Of a stretch of 64,000 nt of DNA, positions 1 through 8,937 are shown piece by piece. The stretch's first letter is position 1. Each line of letters starts with the position of its first letter. The notes beneath the pieces are model-generated. The model had not been told where the DNA came from. It saw nothing but the letters and a program-made list of their open reading frames with translations, and searched no databases. The translations under genes were made by a program, and so were the position numbers. This DNA comes from Rhodovulum kholense. GTDB taxonomy: Bacteria > Pseudomonadota > Alphaproteobacteria > Rhodobacterales > Rhodobacteraceae. Location of the stretch: NCBI RefSeq assembly GCF_003053725.1, contig NZ_QAYC01000005.1, positions 208,028 to 272,027 of the forward strand. Reading direction: 5' to 3'.

Positions 1-472
1 TCAGCAGATCGCCCAGCTGGACCGAACTGAGGCTGCCATCCTCGGACACGAGCGCGCCCACCATCAGGATCGAGCTGGTCGAGCGGGTCACCGCCACGCC
101 CTGCTGGGTGACGCTGCCGGGCAGCTTCGATTGCACCAGCTGCAGCTTGTTCTGCACCTGCACCTGCGCCATGTCGGGATCGACCGTGTCGTCGAAGGTC
201 AGCGACACGCTGGCCGACCCCTCGGACGAGGTCGAGGTCATGTAGGTCAGCCCGTCGAGCCCGGTCATGCCGTCCTCGATCACGGTGGTCACCGAATTCT
301 CGACGGTTTCGGCCGAGGCGCCGGTATATGTGGCCGAGATCCGCACGGTGGTCGGCGCGATGTCGGGATATTGCGAGATCGGCAGCGTCGCGAGGCCGAA
401 GACGCCCACCAGCATGGTGACGATGGCCAGCACCCAGGCAAAGACCGGGCGTCGGATGAAGAACGCGGCCAT
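1..472 (-). CDS. RND efflux permease (HAE1/AcrB-MexB type), 3' end outside window
   Basis: Inner-membrane proton-driven pump subunit of a tripartite RND drug efflux system. Only the first 157 or so residues are in the window. They begin MAAFFIRRPVFAWVLAI, the classic N-terminal RRP box followed by the first membrane helix. LPISQYPDIAPTTV and the start of the porter domain follow, with SVTTVIEDGMTGLDGL and SSEGSASVSLTF as typical AcrB-family blocks. The ATG at 472 lies 3 nt after the stop of the upstream adaptor gene, so the two are co-transcribed. The substrate cannot be told from this part. The family call is firm; the gene is cut by the window edge. Confidence 0.93.
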   Translation of the reverse strand, partial: MAAFFIRRPVFAWVLAIVTMLVGVFGLATLPISQYPDIAPTTVRISATYTGASAETVENSVTTVIEDGMTGLDGLTYMTSTSSEGSASVSLTFDDTVDPDMAQVQVQNKLQLVQSKLPGSVTQQGVAVTRSTSSILMVGALVSEDGSLSSVQLGDLL

Positions 473-475
473 GGT

Positions 476-1720
476 CTAGTCCTCCGCGCCGGGCGTCGCG
501 GGGGCGGCGGGCGCTGCGGGCGCGCCGGGCGTCGTAGGGGCGGCGTCCTGCACCAGCCCGTTTTCATCAAGCGTGGCGGGCACCGCTTGCACCTTCTGGC
601 CGTCGGTCAGAGATTTCAGCCCGTCGACGATCAGCCGGTCGCCGGGCTCGATCCCGTCCTCGACGATCCAGCTGTTCTCGTGGCTGCCGATCTCGGTCAG
701 CGCGGTCTTGTGCGCGGTGCCGTCGGCCCCCGCCACGAAGGCGGTCAGCGTGCCCGAGCCGTCGCGCTCGGCGGCGCGCTGCGGCACCAGGAAGGCCTCG
801 ACCGTGCCGACCGAGACCTCGCCCCGGACGAACATGCCGGGCAGGATCAGCCGCCGCGGATTGTCGAAGCGGAACCGCACGCTCATGGTGCCCGTCGATG
901 TCGCGACGCTGGTTCCCGGCGTGACCAGCTGGCCCTCGCCCTCGTAGGTCCGGCCGTTTTCCAGCACCAGCCGGGCCCTGAGACGGTCGTTCAGCTTCAG
1001 CGTGCCGGCCTCGATCTGGCCGCGTACGGACAGCACCCGGGCGCTGGTCTCGATCATGTCGACATAGATCGGGTCGAGCCGGGTGACGGTGGTCAGCGCG
1101 TCGCCTTGCGCCGCCGTGACCAGGTCGCCGACCGACACCGCCGACACATCGGGCACGCCCTCGATCGGGCTGCGGATCGTGGTCCAGGACAGCTGGGTCC
1201 GCGAATAGTCGAGCGCGGCCTGGGCCGCGTCGAGCGTGGCCCTCGCCTCTTGCAGTTCGGCACGGGCGGCGTCGACCTGGGCGGCGGAATAGTTGTTGCC
1301 CTCCAGCTTGAGCGCCCGCTCATAGGCGGATTGCACGACCGGCAGATTGGCCTCGGCCTTGGCCAGATCGGCCTCGTCACCGGCGACCGCGGCGCGATAG
1401 GCCGCATCGTCGATCCGGTAAAGCGGATCGCCCACTTTCAGCGGGCGGCCGGGTTTGTAGACCACCTCTTCGACGACGCCGTCGACCCGGGGCCGGATCT
1501 CGACATCCTCGAAGGCCACGGCCCGGCCGGGCAGGGTGACGGTGCGCGGCACCTCCTGGCGCTGCATCTCGATCACGCCCACCTGCATCGGAGGCGCGCC
1601 GCCGGTCGCGGGGGCCTGGGCAAGGGCGGCGGGGGTCAGCCAGACAAGCGCGGCCAGCACCGCAAGACAATCGAGCGGGGACCGGAACGGCAGCGACCGG
1701 GTCAAGGAGATGAGTGACAT
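476..1720 (-). CDS. RND efflux periplasmic adaptor (membrane fusion protein)
   Basis: Periplasmic adaptor linking the RND pump encoded immediately downstream to an outer-membrane channel; 414 residues, normal for AcrA/MexA. An N-terminal hydrophobic segment ending near ALAQA (residues 22-36) looks like a signal peptide without a clear lipobox. The lipoyl/barrel part includes GRAVAFEDVEIRPRVDG and PLKVGDPLYRIDDA. An alanine-rich helical hairpin spans roughly residues 105-165, and TIRSPIEGVPD marks the return into the lipoyl domain. The tail is Ala/Pro/Thr-rich. No outer-membrane factor or local repressor gene is seen beside it. The 175 nt upstream (1721-1895) should hold the promoter. Confidence 0.93.
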   Translation of the reverse strand: MSLISLTRSLPFRSPLDCLAVLAALVWLTPAALAQAPATGGAPPMQVGVIEMQRQEVPRTVTLPGRAVAFEDVEIRPRVDGVVEEVVYKPGRPLKVGDPLYRIDDAAYRAAVAGDEADLAKAEANLPVVQSAYERALKLEGNNYSAAQVDAARAELQEARATLDAAQAALDYSRTQLSWTTIRSPIEGVPDVSAVSVGDLVTAAQGDALTTVTRLDPIYVDMIETSARVLSVRGQIEAGTLKLNDRLRARLVLENGRTYEGEGQLVTPGTSVATSTGTMSVRFRFDNPRRLILPGMFVRGEVSVGTVEAFLVPQRAAERDGSGTLTAFVAGADGTAHKTALTEIGSHENSWIVEDGIEPGDRLIVDGLKSLTDGQKVQAVPATLDENGLVQDAAPTTPGAPAAPAAPATPGAED

Positions 1721-1895
1721 GCAATATCCGTAAGAGGCTCAAGGGGAGCGGAACCTGCCCGGTGCTATGCAACACACGCCGAAGGGGCAACGATACCGAC
1801 CATAACGGTTGTGTTACGGCGCTGGCGAGAAATTCCGTTGGTGACGGCGCCAATCCGGCCGGGAGGGGGCGCTGGAGGACGGCGCCGGTCCGGCC

Positions 1896-2315
1896 TCAGC
1901 CGCGCCTCTTGCGAACGTAAAGCTCCATCCGGTGATGGACGATTTCATAACCCAGTTCGGTGGCGATGCGGGCCTGCAGCTCTTCGATGCGGTCCGAGCG
2001 GAATTCGACCACCTCGCCGGTCTCGACGTCGATCATGTGGTCGTGATGGGCGGACTCGGCGCGTTCGAAACGGGCGGGCGCGCCCTCGAACTGGTGGCGC
2101 TGGATCACGCCCTGTTCCTCGAGCGCGCTCAGCGTGCGGTAGACCGTGGACAGCGACAGGCCCGGCACCCGGGGCTCGGCCCGGCGGTGCAGCTCGACCG
2201 CATCGGGATGATCCTCGGTCTCGGCCAGCACGTCGAGCAGGACGGCACGCTGACGGGTGATGCGCACCCCCGCCGCGCGCAGCGCCCGGGTCAGCCTGTC
2301 GGTTTGGTCCTGCAT
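1896..2315 (-). CDS. mur: Fur-family regulator, probably manganese-responsive Mur
   Basis: DNA-binding metal-sensing repressor of 139 residues. The winged-helix part contains [15 protein letters not shown] and [19 protein letters not shown]. The regulatory metal-site block [16 protein letters not shown] follows. The CxxC pairs that bind structural zinc in many Fur and Zur proteins are absent, as is usual for alphaproteobacterial Fur/Mur. It is the last gene of the sitABCD operon (36 nt after sitD), and a Mur-like palindrome precedes sitA. Together these favour manganese control and autoregulation. A general Fur role cannot be excluded from sequence alone. Confidence 0.82.
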   Translation of the reverse strand: MQDQTDRLTRALRAAGVRITRQRAVLLDVLAETEDHPDAVELHRRAEPRVPGLSLSTVYRTLSALEEQGVIQRHQFEGAPARFERAESAHHDHMIDVETGEVVEFRSDRIEELQARIATELGYEIVHHRMELYVRKRRG

Positions 2316-2351
2316 GGCGGTCTTCCTTTCGGTCGGTGCGCGCCCCGGCGC

Positions 2352-3197
2352 TCAGCCCGCGATGCCCGCGCGTCGCGAGGCGGCCCGGGTCAGGTGCAGA
2401 CGCCGTCCGAAGGCCGCCGCGAAAAACGCCGTCAGCACCAGGATGATCGTCGCCGCCGGGGCGCTGTCGAGATAAAAGCTGGCATAGGTCCCGCCCAGCA
2501 TGGCCGCAAGGCAGACGGCGACCGAGACGACCAGCATGCGCCCGAAACTCCGCACCAGCAGAAAGGCGATGGCACCGGGGGCGATCAGCAGGCCAACGGC
2601 CAGGATCAGCCCGGTCGCCGACAGTGTCGCCACGATGGTCAGCGACAGCGCCGTCAGAAGCCCGTAATGCAGCACTCCCACCGGCAGGCCCGAGGCCCTG
2701 GCCTGGGCCGGGTCGAAGGCGTGCAGCATCAGGTCCCTCCATTTCGCGGCCAGCGCCAGCGTCACGCCCAGCGAGATCAGCCCCGCGGTCCACAGGTCCT
2801 GCGGCCCGACGCCCAGCATGTTGCCGAAAAGGATATGGTCGAGATGGGCGTTGGAGGGGAAGGCGGTAAAGAGGATGACCCCCAGCGCGAACATCCCCGA
2901 AAAGACGACGCCCATCACCGTGTCGCGCTTGATCCGGCTGTTTTCGGCCAGATACCCGGTCAGAAGCGCGCTGGTCATGCCCGCCGCGAAGGCGCCGAGG
3001 ATCAGCGGCGCGCCCGCGATATGGGCCAGAACGATCCCGGGCAGCGTCGCGTGGCTGACCGCGTCCCCCATCAGCGCCCAACCCTTCAGCACGAGAAAAG
3101 AGGACAAAAGCGCGGTCGGCACCGCCACCAGCACGCAGATCAGGAAGGCGTTCTGCATGAACGGAAACTGAAACGGCATCAGCAGGCTGTCGATCAC
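2352..3197 (-). CDS. sitD: Mn/Zn ABC transporter permease SitD-like
   Basis: Second membrane subunit of the ABC-3 (metal) permease family, 281 residues with about eight hydrophobic segments. The family block LKGWALMGDAVSHATLPGIVLA is present in the N-terminal part, and IAPGAIAFLLVRSF near the C-terminus. I place the start at the GTG at 3197, which overlaps the stop of sitC as GTGA. The open frame continues further upstream, but that part is read out of frame through sitC. An internal ATG (MPFQFPFMQNAF) is an alternative start. It works with the SitC, SitB and SitA products encoded just upstream. Confidence 0.9.
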   Translation of the reverse strand: MIDSLLMPFQFPFMQNAFLICVLVAVPTALLSSFLVLKGWALMGDAVSHATLPGIVLAHIAGAPLILGAFAAGMTSALLTGYLAENSRIKRDTVMGVVFSGMFALGVILFTAFPSNAHLDHILFGNMLGVGPQDLWTAGLISLGVTLALAAKWRDLMLHAFDPAQARASGLPVGVLHYGLLTALSLTIVATLSATGLILAVGLLIAPGAIAFLLVRSFGRMLVVSVAVCLAAMLGGTYASFYLDSAPAATIILVLTAFFAAAFGRRLHLTRAASRRAGIAG

Positions 3198-4069
3198 GAT
3201 GCGGCCTCCCATCCGTTCGGCCCGCGTCTCAGCGCCTCGGCCGCCTTGCGCCGCGCGGCCAGCACCCCGTGTTTCGGGGCGAAGACGAAGGCGGTCAGGA
3301 AGATCAGCGTCTGCATCAGCACGATCACCCCGCCGGTCGCGCCGTCGAGGAAATAGCTGGCATAGGCGCCCAGAAACCCGGTTCCGGCGCCGATGGCGAC
3401 GGCCACGGCAATCAGCCGCGGAAACCGGTCGCAGAGAAGATAGGCGGTGGCGCCGGGCGTCACCACCATCGCGATCACCAGAAACGCGCCGACCGTCTGC
3501 ATCGCCGCCACCACCGAGGCCGACAGCAGGGTGAAGAACACGGCTTTCAGCAGTTGCGGCCTCAGTCCGATGGACCGGGCATGGGCCTCGTCGAAGAAGG
3601 TCACCATCAGGTCCTTCCACCTGGCCAGCAGGATGCCCAGAGAGACGAAACCGATGATCGCCAGTTGCAGCGTGTCGCCGGGCGTGATCGCAAGGACATT
3701 GCCCATGATGATCGACTGCACCGAGACCGAGACCGGGCTGAGCGAGATCATGAAGAGCCCCAGCCCGAAGAAGGACGTGAAGATCAGCCCGATCACCACA
3801 TCGGTCTTCAGCCCCGAGCGGTCCGACAGGACCAGCATCGCGCCTGCCGCAAGCCCGCCTGCAAGGAACGCCCCCAGCGCGAAGGGCAGGCCCAGCATGT
3901 AGGCGCCCGCGACCCCCGGGACGACAGAATGGGACAGCGCGTCGCCGATCAGCGACCAGCCCTTCAGCATCAGATAGGCCGACAGGAAGGCGCAGACCGC
4001 CCCCACCAGCGCCGAGACCCACATCGCGTTGGTCATGTAGCCATAGGCGAAGGGCTCGAGCAGGCTCAT
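3194..4069 (-). CDS. sitC: Mn/Zn ABC transporter permease SitC-like
   Basis: First membrane subunit of the ABC-3 metal transporter, 291 residues. It begins [23 protein letters not shown] and carries [18 protein letters not shown] and [15 protein letters not shown], paralogous to the matching blocks in sitD. A polar C-terminal tail is rich in Arg and Ala. Its ATG overlaps the stop of the ATPase gene as ATGA, and its own stop overlaps the GTG of sitD. Strict translational coupling of the two permeases and the ATPase is therefore likely. Confidence 0.92.
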   Translation of the reverse strand: MSLLEPFAYGYMTNAMWVSALVGAVCAFLSAYLMLKGWSLIGDALSHSVVPGVAGAYMLGLPFALGAFLAGGLAAGAMLVLSDRSGLKTDVVIGLIFTSFFGLGLFMISLSPVSVSVQSIIMGNVLAITPGDTLQLAIIGFVSLGILLARWKDLMVTFFDEAHARSIGLRPQLLKAVFFTLLSASVVAAMQTVGAFLVIAMVVTPGATAYLLCDRFPRLIAVAVAIGAGTGFLGAYASYFLDGATGGVIVLMQTLIFLTAFVFAPKHGVLAARRKAAEALRRGPNGWEAAS

Positions 4070-5013
4070 TGCGCGCCCTCGCGGTCTTGGGTGCGGTCGC
4101 CATATTGCACCAGCGGGCGTTCGTCGTCGGTCAGGATCGAGATCTGGCGCGGGTCGTCGTCATCGTGCAGCTTGGAGCCGCCCAGGGTGAACTGGCGCAG
4201 CACGCCGCCGAAGGCGCGTTCGAGGTTGGCACGTGTGAAGGTCGTCGCGGTCGGCCCCGCCGCCAGCACCGTGCCCCGCACCAGCACCGTCCGGTCGCAG
4301 AATTCGGGCACCGAGCCCAGATTGTGGGTCGAGACCAGCATCACCCGGCCCTCGTCCCGCAGCGCGCGCAGCAGCGCCACGATCTGCTCCTCGGTCTTGA
4401 CATCGACGCCGGTGAAGGGCTCGTCCAGCAGGATCACCCGGCCGTCCTGCGCCAGGGCGCGGGCCAGAAAGACCCGCTTTTTCTGGCCGCCCGACAGCTC
4501 GCCGATCTGGCGGTGGCGAAACGCCTCCATGCCGACGCGGCCCAGCGCGCGGTCGACCGCGGCCCGGTCCGCCGCGCGCGGACGCCGCAGAAAGCCCATA
4601 TGGCCGTAGCGGCCCATCATCACCACATCCTCGACCAGCACCGGGAAGGACCAGTCGACCTCCTCGGCCTGCGGGACATAGGCCACCAGATTGCGCCTCA
4701 GCGCCTCGCGCACCTCCAGCCCCAGCAGCCGGATCTCGCCCGTCGCGACCGGCACGAAGCCCATGATCGCCTTGAAAAGCGTCGATTTCCCGGCGCCGTT
4801 CACGCCCACCAGCGCGGTGATCGTGCCGCGCGGGATGGCGAAGCTCACGTCATGCAGCGCGGTATGGCCGTTGCGGTAGGTCACGGTGACGCCGCGCGCG
4901 AGAATGCCGCTTTCGGGACCCGCGCCCGGATCGGTGCCCGGACCTGCCCCCGGACCTTTTCCCGGATCGGCATCGGTGGTCGTCGCGTCGTCGGCGGTCG
5001 GGCGGTGCAGCAT
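4066..5013 (-). CDS. sitB: Mn/Zn ABC transporter ATPase SitB-like
   Basis: Cytoplasmic ATPase that powers the SitCD permease; 315 residues from the ATG at 5013, chosen because GGAAAGG lies 6 nt before it. Walker A is GVNGAGKST, the signature [15 protein letters not shown], Walker [13 protein letters not shown], and the switch histidine lies in [26 protein letters not shown] is typical of the MntA/SitB branch. Two features are less usual. The N-terminus, about residues 15-37, is a Gly-Pro-rich linker with repeated GPG. The C-terminus has an acidic extension ([10 protein letters not shown]). Confidence 0.93.
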   Translation of the reverse strand: MLHRPTADDATTTDADPGKGPGAGPGTDPGAGPESGILARGVTVTYRNGHTALHDVSFAIPRGTITALVGVNGAGKSTLFKAIMGFVPVATGEIRLLGLEVREALRRNLVAYVPQAEEVDWSFPVLVEDVVMMGRYGHMGFLRRPRAADRAAVDRALGRVGMEAFRHRQIGELSGGQKKRVFLARALAQDGRVILLDEPFTGVDVKTEEQIVALLRALRDEGRVMLVSTHNLGSVPEFCDRTVLVRGTVLAAGPTATTFTRANLERAFGGVLRQFTLGGSKLHDDDDPRQISILTDDERPLVQYGDRTQDREGAQ

Positions 5014-5042
5014 TGTCGTCCTTTCCAAGGCCGCGCTGGGCG

Positions 5043-5951
5043 TCAGTTCGTGGCCGTCGCCTCGATCAGGCCGGTCGCCACGGTTTCCGAGGTCACGCGC
5101 AAGAGGTCCAGATAGGTTGGCACCGGCCCCGTCGGATCGCTGAGACTGTCGACATAGAGCACCCCGCCAAAGGCCGCCCCGGTCTCGCGCGCCACCTGCG
5201 TCGCGGGATCGGCGTTCACCGTGCTTTCGCAGAAGACCACCGGAATGTCGTGCGCCCGGATCCCGTCGATCACCGCGCGCACCTGCTGCGGCGTGCCCAT
5301 CTGGTCGGCGTTCATCGGCCAGAGATACAGTTCCCGGAGGCCGAAATCGCGCGCCAGGTAGCTGAACGCGCCCTCGCAGGTCACCAGCCAGCGCTTGTCC
5401 TCGGGGATGCGGGCGATCTCGGCTTTCAGGGGCTCGATGGTGGCGCGCAGGCGGTCCTTGTAGGCCGCCGCATTCGCGGCATAGGTCGCGGCATTGTCCG
5501 GATCGCGGGCTGCCAGCGCCCGGGCGATGTTGTCGACATAGACCAGCGCGGTTTCAAGCCCCATCCAGGCATGCGGATTGGGGTTGCCCTCATAGGCGCC
5601 CGCGGCAATCGGGATCGTGTCGATCCCCGCGCTCAGCGTGGCCGAGGGCACATCGCCCAGATTGGCCAGGAACTGTTCGAACCAGAGTTCCAGGTTCAGC
5701 CCGTTCCACAGGATCAGATCGGCATCCGAGGCGCGCACGATGTCGCGCGGCGTGGGTTCATAGCCGTGGATCTCGGCCCCTGGCTTGGTGATCGAGACGA
5801 CCTCGGCCGCCTCGCCCGCCACGTTCTGCGCCATGTCGGCCAGTACCGTGAAGCTGGTGACGACCTTCAGCTTTTCCGCCGCCAGGGCCGCGCTGGAACT
5901 CAGGGCTGCGGCCGCACAGGCGGTCAGCAGGCAAGCGGTGATCGGTCTCAT
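5043..5951 (-). CDS. sitA: Manganese-binding periplasmic protein SitA-like
   Basis: Substrate-binding protein (cluster A-1, ZnuA/PsaA superfamily) that delivers metal to SitBCD; 302 residues from the ATG at 5951. Residues 1-25 form a signal peptide ending at ALA. Expected ligand positions are visible: His62 in EIHGYEP, His127 in NPHAWMG, Glu193 in [10 protein letters not shown] and Asp268 in YVDSLSD. Glu rather than His at the third position is the PsaA/MntC/SitA pattern and points to Mn rather than Zn. The His-rich loop typical of ZnuA is missing. It is the first gene of the operon, with a palindromic box 42 nt upstream. Confidence 0.93.
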   Translation of the reverse strand: MRPITACLLTACAAAALSSSAALAAEKLKVVTSFTVLADMAQNVAGEAAEVVSITKPGAEIHGYEPTPRDIVRASDADLILWNGLNLELWFEQFLANLGDVPSATLSAGIDTIPIAAGAYEGNPNPHAWMGLETALVYVDNIARALAARDPDNAATYAANAAAYKDRLRATIEPLKAEIARIPEDKRWLVTCEGAFSYLARDFGLRELYLWPMNADQMGTPQQVRAVIDGIRAHDIPVVFCESTVNADPATQVARETGAAFGGVLYVDSLSDPTGPVPTYLDLLRVTSETVATGLIEATATN

Positions 5952-5993
5952 CGTCGGCTCCGCGTGTCGGGTCGCTGATCTCTGATCTATGCA

Positions 5994-6012
5994 GTTGCAA
6001 GTCATTTGCAAC
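5994..6012. promoter_or_regulatory. Mur/Fur-type operator upstream of sitA
   Basis: GTTGCAAGTCATTTGCAAC has perfect 7-bp arms (GTTGCAA / TTGCAAC) around a 5-bp centre. It lies 43-61 nt before the sitA start. The TGCAA...TTGCA layout fits the Mur boxes described for alphaproteobacterial mn-uptake genes. The encoded Fur-family protein at the end of the same operon is the obvious ligand. Confidence 0.8.
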
Positions 6013-6220
6013 AAAAATCTCGATGCCGTTCAGGGGCGGTGGTGCAGAAAGCCGTTTTGAGGCGCATGGGCGCCTTTCCCCCTCCATCTCGCCCATGGCT
6101 TGCATGTGTCTGGCGCCACGGTCAGGGGTGCTGTCCGACGATCGGCCCGGTGACAGGCACCTTGCCCGCCGCCGATCCGGATCGGACGATCCGCGCGATC
6201 ATTGCCGCGGCCGGCAGGAC

Positions 6221-6598
6221 TGGCCCGGAGAGGAGCATGCGTTCAGGCAGTTCAGCCGCAATTGCTCCGACCCGGACCGGGGCAAGGATTGGGGGGCGGG
6301 GGACACGCCGCGCCTTGAGGGGCGGCTGCCGGGCCTGTCCATCCGGGGAGGTGGGTTGCCCGAAGTCCGAGACGCGATACGTCAGCCGCGAGCCTCACGA
6401 AAAGGCCCGCGACATCGCCCGCGAATGCCGAAGGACCCGGGCCTGCAAGCTGTCCCGCGACAAGCGAAAAGGCAGGAGATGCGCGTCACCGACCTGAAAC
6501 GGAGCCTCGGGTTGATCCGACGTCGCTGGCGTGGGCCGGATGATGCGACGGACGGGTCGCTGTTCGCTGCCCTCGTCCGAAACCTCCGGAACCTCTGA
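6221..6598 (+). pseudogene. Decayed IS1182-type transposase, C-terminal remnant
   Basis: No intact frame, but three pieces line up with the end of IS1182-family DDE transposases as I know them. In one frame 6221-6290 gives WPGEEHAFRQFSRNCSDPD. In a second frame 6321-6470 gives GCRACPSGEVGCPK, then YVSREPHEKARDIAREC. Back in the first frame to the stop at 6598, it gives KRQEMRVTDLKRSLGLIRRR and GSLFAALVRNLRNL. The order Cys-pair block, R-x-H-E-x-A-R-D, K-x-EM-x-x-x-x-LKR-x-LGL, NLR matches the family. At least two frameshifts are needed. No terminal inverted repeats were found. Confidence 0.6.
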
Positions 6599-6677
6599 AA
6601 GCTCGAAGAGCCACCGCCGCTCCACGCCGCGCGGGACCCCTCGGCAGGCTCTGGGACGCAACCATGTCCGGTCGTTT

Positions 6678-7247
6678 TTACGCCCCGCAGACCTGCCCGG
6701 TCAGCGCCACCAGATCCCGCTCTTCCGCGGCGGTATGCGCCAGCCCGTAGGCCCTGGCGATCCGCCGGAACCGCAGGACATACTGGCATTGGAAGCCGGG
6801 ATCGGGCGGCAGCCATTCCAGCGGCCCCCGCGCGCCCTTCGAACGGTTCGCCGAGGCGGTCACGGGCAACAGATTGACGGGATCGAGGGCGAAGCGGGCG
6901 CGCTTCTCGGCCGACCAGCTGGCGGCGCCATGGCCCCACGCATAGCGCAGCGGCACGATGTGATCGATGTCGAGATCCCCGGCCTCGGTCACCACCTTGC
7001 CTGTGTAGGGCGCGATCCAGCGGCCGTGGCGCACCGAGCAGCTGGAGGGCGCGAGGGTCACCGGTACGGTGGAAAGTTCCGCCAGCAGCTCGGCCCGGGT
7101 GTCGAGGCAATCGCCATCCGGATCGGCCCAGCCCGGGCCGAAGGCCGCGCGGGTATAGGGTGCGACCGTGGGCTCGGGGGCCGGCGCGACCGGCGTGCAG
7201 GTCAGGAGCGCGAGGCTCAGCAACAGCAGGGGCAGAAGTCGGTGCAT
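6678..7247 (-). CDS. Secreted HNH endonuclease-like protein (GmrSD/DUF1524 type)
   Basis: 189 residues. The N-terminal hydrophobic stretch MHRLLPLLLLSLALLTCTP predicts export and possibly lipidation; LLTC is a weak lipobox with Thr before Cys. The nuclease core is DIDHIVPLRYAW, then LDPVNLLPVTASANRSKG, the HNH/DUF1524 arrangement with the key Asp-His pair, Asn and Lys. CLDTRAELL near residue 48 and paired cysteines suggest disulfides. Secreted members are thought to degrade extracellular DNA; the role here is inference. It lies between two decayed gene fragments. Confidence 0.82.
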   Translation of the reverse strand: MHRLLPLLLLSLALLTCTPVAPAPEPTVAPYTRAAFGPGWADPDGDCLDTRAELLAELSTVPVTLAPSSCSVRHGRWIAPYTGKVVTEAGDLDIDHIVPLRYAWGHGAASWSAEKRARFALDPVNLLPVTASANRSKGARGPLEWLPPDPGFQCQYVLRFRRIARAYGLAHTAAEERDLVALTGQVCGA

Positions 7248-7555
7248 CCGGGGCGAACCTTTTACTCAGCGCCCCGAAATCCGGATGAATGCCGCATCGG
7301 CCGGGGGAACTCATACGAGCTCCGTCATGGCCTCGCGGCTGGCGATGTTCAACTCCTGCGCGGCTCCTTTTGCCCGCGCCGGTCATACGCCTCTCATGGC
7401 TGCGGCCGATGCCGGTGAGGCCTCGAATCGGGGCCGGTCGTCGATCCTCTGTGCGACCGCGCTCCGGAGCGCGCCGACCCGTTCGAACCGGGCGCGCGCT
7501 CGGCGCGTCCCGGCGCCCGACGGTGGCACCACGCCGAGAGCGCCCGTTCTTGCCA
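7248..7555. other. Intergenic stretch without a recognisable gene
   Basis: This lies between the start of the secreted HNH nuclease gene and the HsdR fragment. It should contain the nuclease promoter (reading left). Both strands have short open frames with Arg/Pro-rich translations that match nothing I recognise. It may be further decayed DNA of the same scar. Confidence 0.5.
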
Positions 7556-7842
7556 TGGCCTCTACGAATGTTCCTGAGATCACTCACGGGCTTCGACAGG
7601 GCGGCCGCCAAGACGTGCTTTGGTCGTTTCGTTTCCGACAACCAACTGACCGCAAGCTAGAGCACCGTCCTGGACCTGATCATCGACAGCCTCTGCAAGA
7701 ACGGCCTCATCGATCCCGGCGCCTTCTGCGAAAACCCCTTTACCGACATCCACGAGATCGGGATCGCGGGGCTTTTCGGGCCTGATCAGGCAGCAGAGAT
7801 CATCAAGATCGTAAAAGACGTGAACAGGTCTGCCGCCGCGCA
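7556..7842 (+). pseudogene. Decayed type I restriction HsdR, C-terminal fragment
   Basis: A single frame interrupted by a TAG near 7658 reads PLRMFLRSLTGFDRAAAK before the stop. After it come VLDLIIDSLCKNGLIDPGAF, ENPFTDIHEIGIAGLFGPD and an amphipathic end (AAEIIKIVKDVNRSAA). This order, RSL-x-G-x-DR-x-AA, then an 'LI-x-x-L-x-x-NG-x-(I/M)DP' block and a 'PFTD' block, is the conserved C-terminus of EcoEI-type HsdR subunits. Nothing of the helicase or nuclease domains remains, and no hsdS or hsdM is present. A relic of a lost restriction system is the best reading. Confidence 0.65.
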
Positions 7843-7995
7843 ATCCAGTGAGCTTGCAGCGCTGGAGGTCCGATGCAAGCAAAACGACCAACGAAACCGA
7901 GGGTGGTCAAATCGATGCTTCCATCAGGAACGCAGACCCCGCCCTTTGGTGGAAGCTATCCTTCCCTTTACAGCACGCGCCGTGCCGACGACGGG

Positions 7996-8580
7996 TCAGG
8001 CTTCCAGTTCGGCGTCCCAGTAGAGGAAGTCGAGCCAGCTGTCATGCAGGTAGTTCGGGGGAAACTTGCGGCCGACATCGCGCAGCTCGGTCGCCTGGGG
8101 ACGGCGCGGGGCGCGGCGAAGCGCCATGCCCGCCTGGCGCAGGCTTTTCGAGCCCTTCCGGAGGTTGCAGCGCGAACAGGCGGCGACGACGTTTTCCCAG
8201 CTGGTGATGCCGCCCCGGGCGCGGGGCACCACATGGTCGAAGGTCAGATCGCCCTTGCAGCCGCAATACTGGCAGCTGAATTCGTCCCTCAGAAAAAGAT
8301 TGAAGCGCGTGAAGGCCACGCGCTTCTGCGGTTTGACGAAATCTTTCAGCACGACGACAGAGGGTATTCGGATCGTCCGGGTCGGACTTCGGACGACCTT
8401 GTCGTATTCGGCCACGATGTCGACCCGGTCGAGGAAGGCCGCCTTGACCGCCTCCTGCCAGGGCCAGAGCGACAGCGGATAGTAGGACAACGGGCGGTAA
8501 TCGGCGTTCAGGACCAGCGCCGGATGATGCTTGAGGGAGCCTGGCTCCCGCACGAACGAAGTTCTGAAATCGCCATCCAT
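7996..8580 (-). CDS. HNH endonuclease family protein
   Basis: 194 residues from the ATG at 8580 (MDGDFRTSFVREPGS). The C-terminal half holds a classic HNH zinc-finger nuclease. The first CxxC pair is FSCQYCGCKGDLTFDHVVPR, followed by GGITSWENVVAACSRCNLRKG with the second CxxC and the N and H/K positions. The N-terminal half (LVLNADYRPLSYYPLSLWPW) is the part shared by a widespread stand-alone HNH family in Rhodobacterales and actinobacteria whose role is unclear. The frame is open further upstream but lacks support. A good promoter lies 76 nt before the start. Confidence 0.9.
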   Translation of the reverse strand: MDGDFRTSFVREPGSLKHHPALVLNADYRPLSYYPLSLWPWQEAVKAAFLDRVDIVAEYDKVVRSPTRTIRIPSVVVLKDFVKPQKRVAFTRFNLFLRDEFSCQYCGCKGDLTFDHVVPRARGGITSWENVVAACSRCNLRKGSKSLRQAGMALRRAPRRPQATELRDVGRKFPPNYLHDSWLDFLYWDAELEA

Positions 8581-8937
8581 GGTGAGACTCAGCCTCTGCC
8601 CCGTCTGCCTGCCCGGCCCCGAGACGGGACGTGCCCGCCCCTTTCCTTGCGTTTGACTATATATGGCGTTTGCCACCTGACAAGCCCCGCAGATGCGGTG
8701 GCCCTTGGGGCGGTGACTAAAGGCTTTGCGTAACGGCGTTGTGACGCCGGACCGCGCGGTGTCACCGGGATGTGCCTGCGAATTGTGCAAAGCGACCGGT
8801 TTCTCATGCCTTGGGGCCCAAAAGCCCTGCCGCGCGCGGGGCGCGAGGCGGGGCGTCGCCCCCGGGAATCGCCCATGTCAGCGGGAAGAGGCCCGGCCGC
8901 GGTCCGGGGCTGGGGGCGACCCGGGGGGCCGGAGGTC
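8581..8937. other. Intergenic region between HNH gene and peptide transporter operon
   Basis: It holds the leftward HNH-gene promoter listed separately and the 3' flank of the transporter operon. No gene is seen. GC-rich self-complementary stretches near 8820-8860 could act as a terminator for the leftward operon, but there is no T-tract. Confidence 0.5.
8656..8683 (-). promoter_or_regulatory. Predicted sigma-70 promoter of HNH gene
   Basis: Reading leftward, TTGTCA (8683-8678) and TATAGT (8661-8656) are separated by 16 bp. They stand out in an AT-rich island within GC-rich DNA, 76 nt upstream of the ATG at 8580. Confidence 0.6.

Noticed and set aside
131..1717. Long rightward open frame opposite the RND adaptor gene
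   Set aside because: Translation is His/Arg/Gly-rich with no family features; it is the shadow of a GC-rich gene on the other strand.
1932..3356. Long rightward frame opposite mur and sitD
   Set aside because: Low-complexity His/Gln/Arg translation typical of antisense frames; both genes beneath it are clear.
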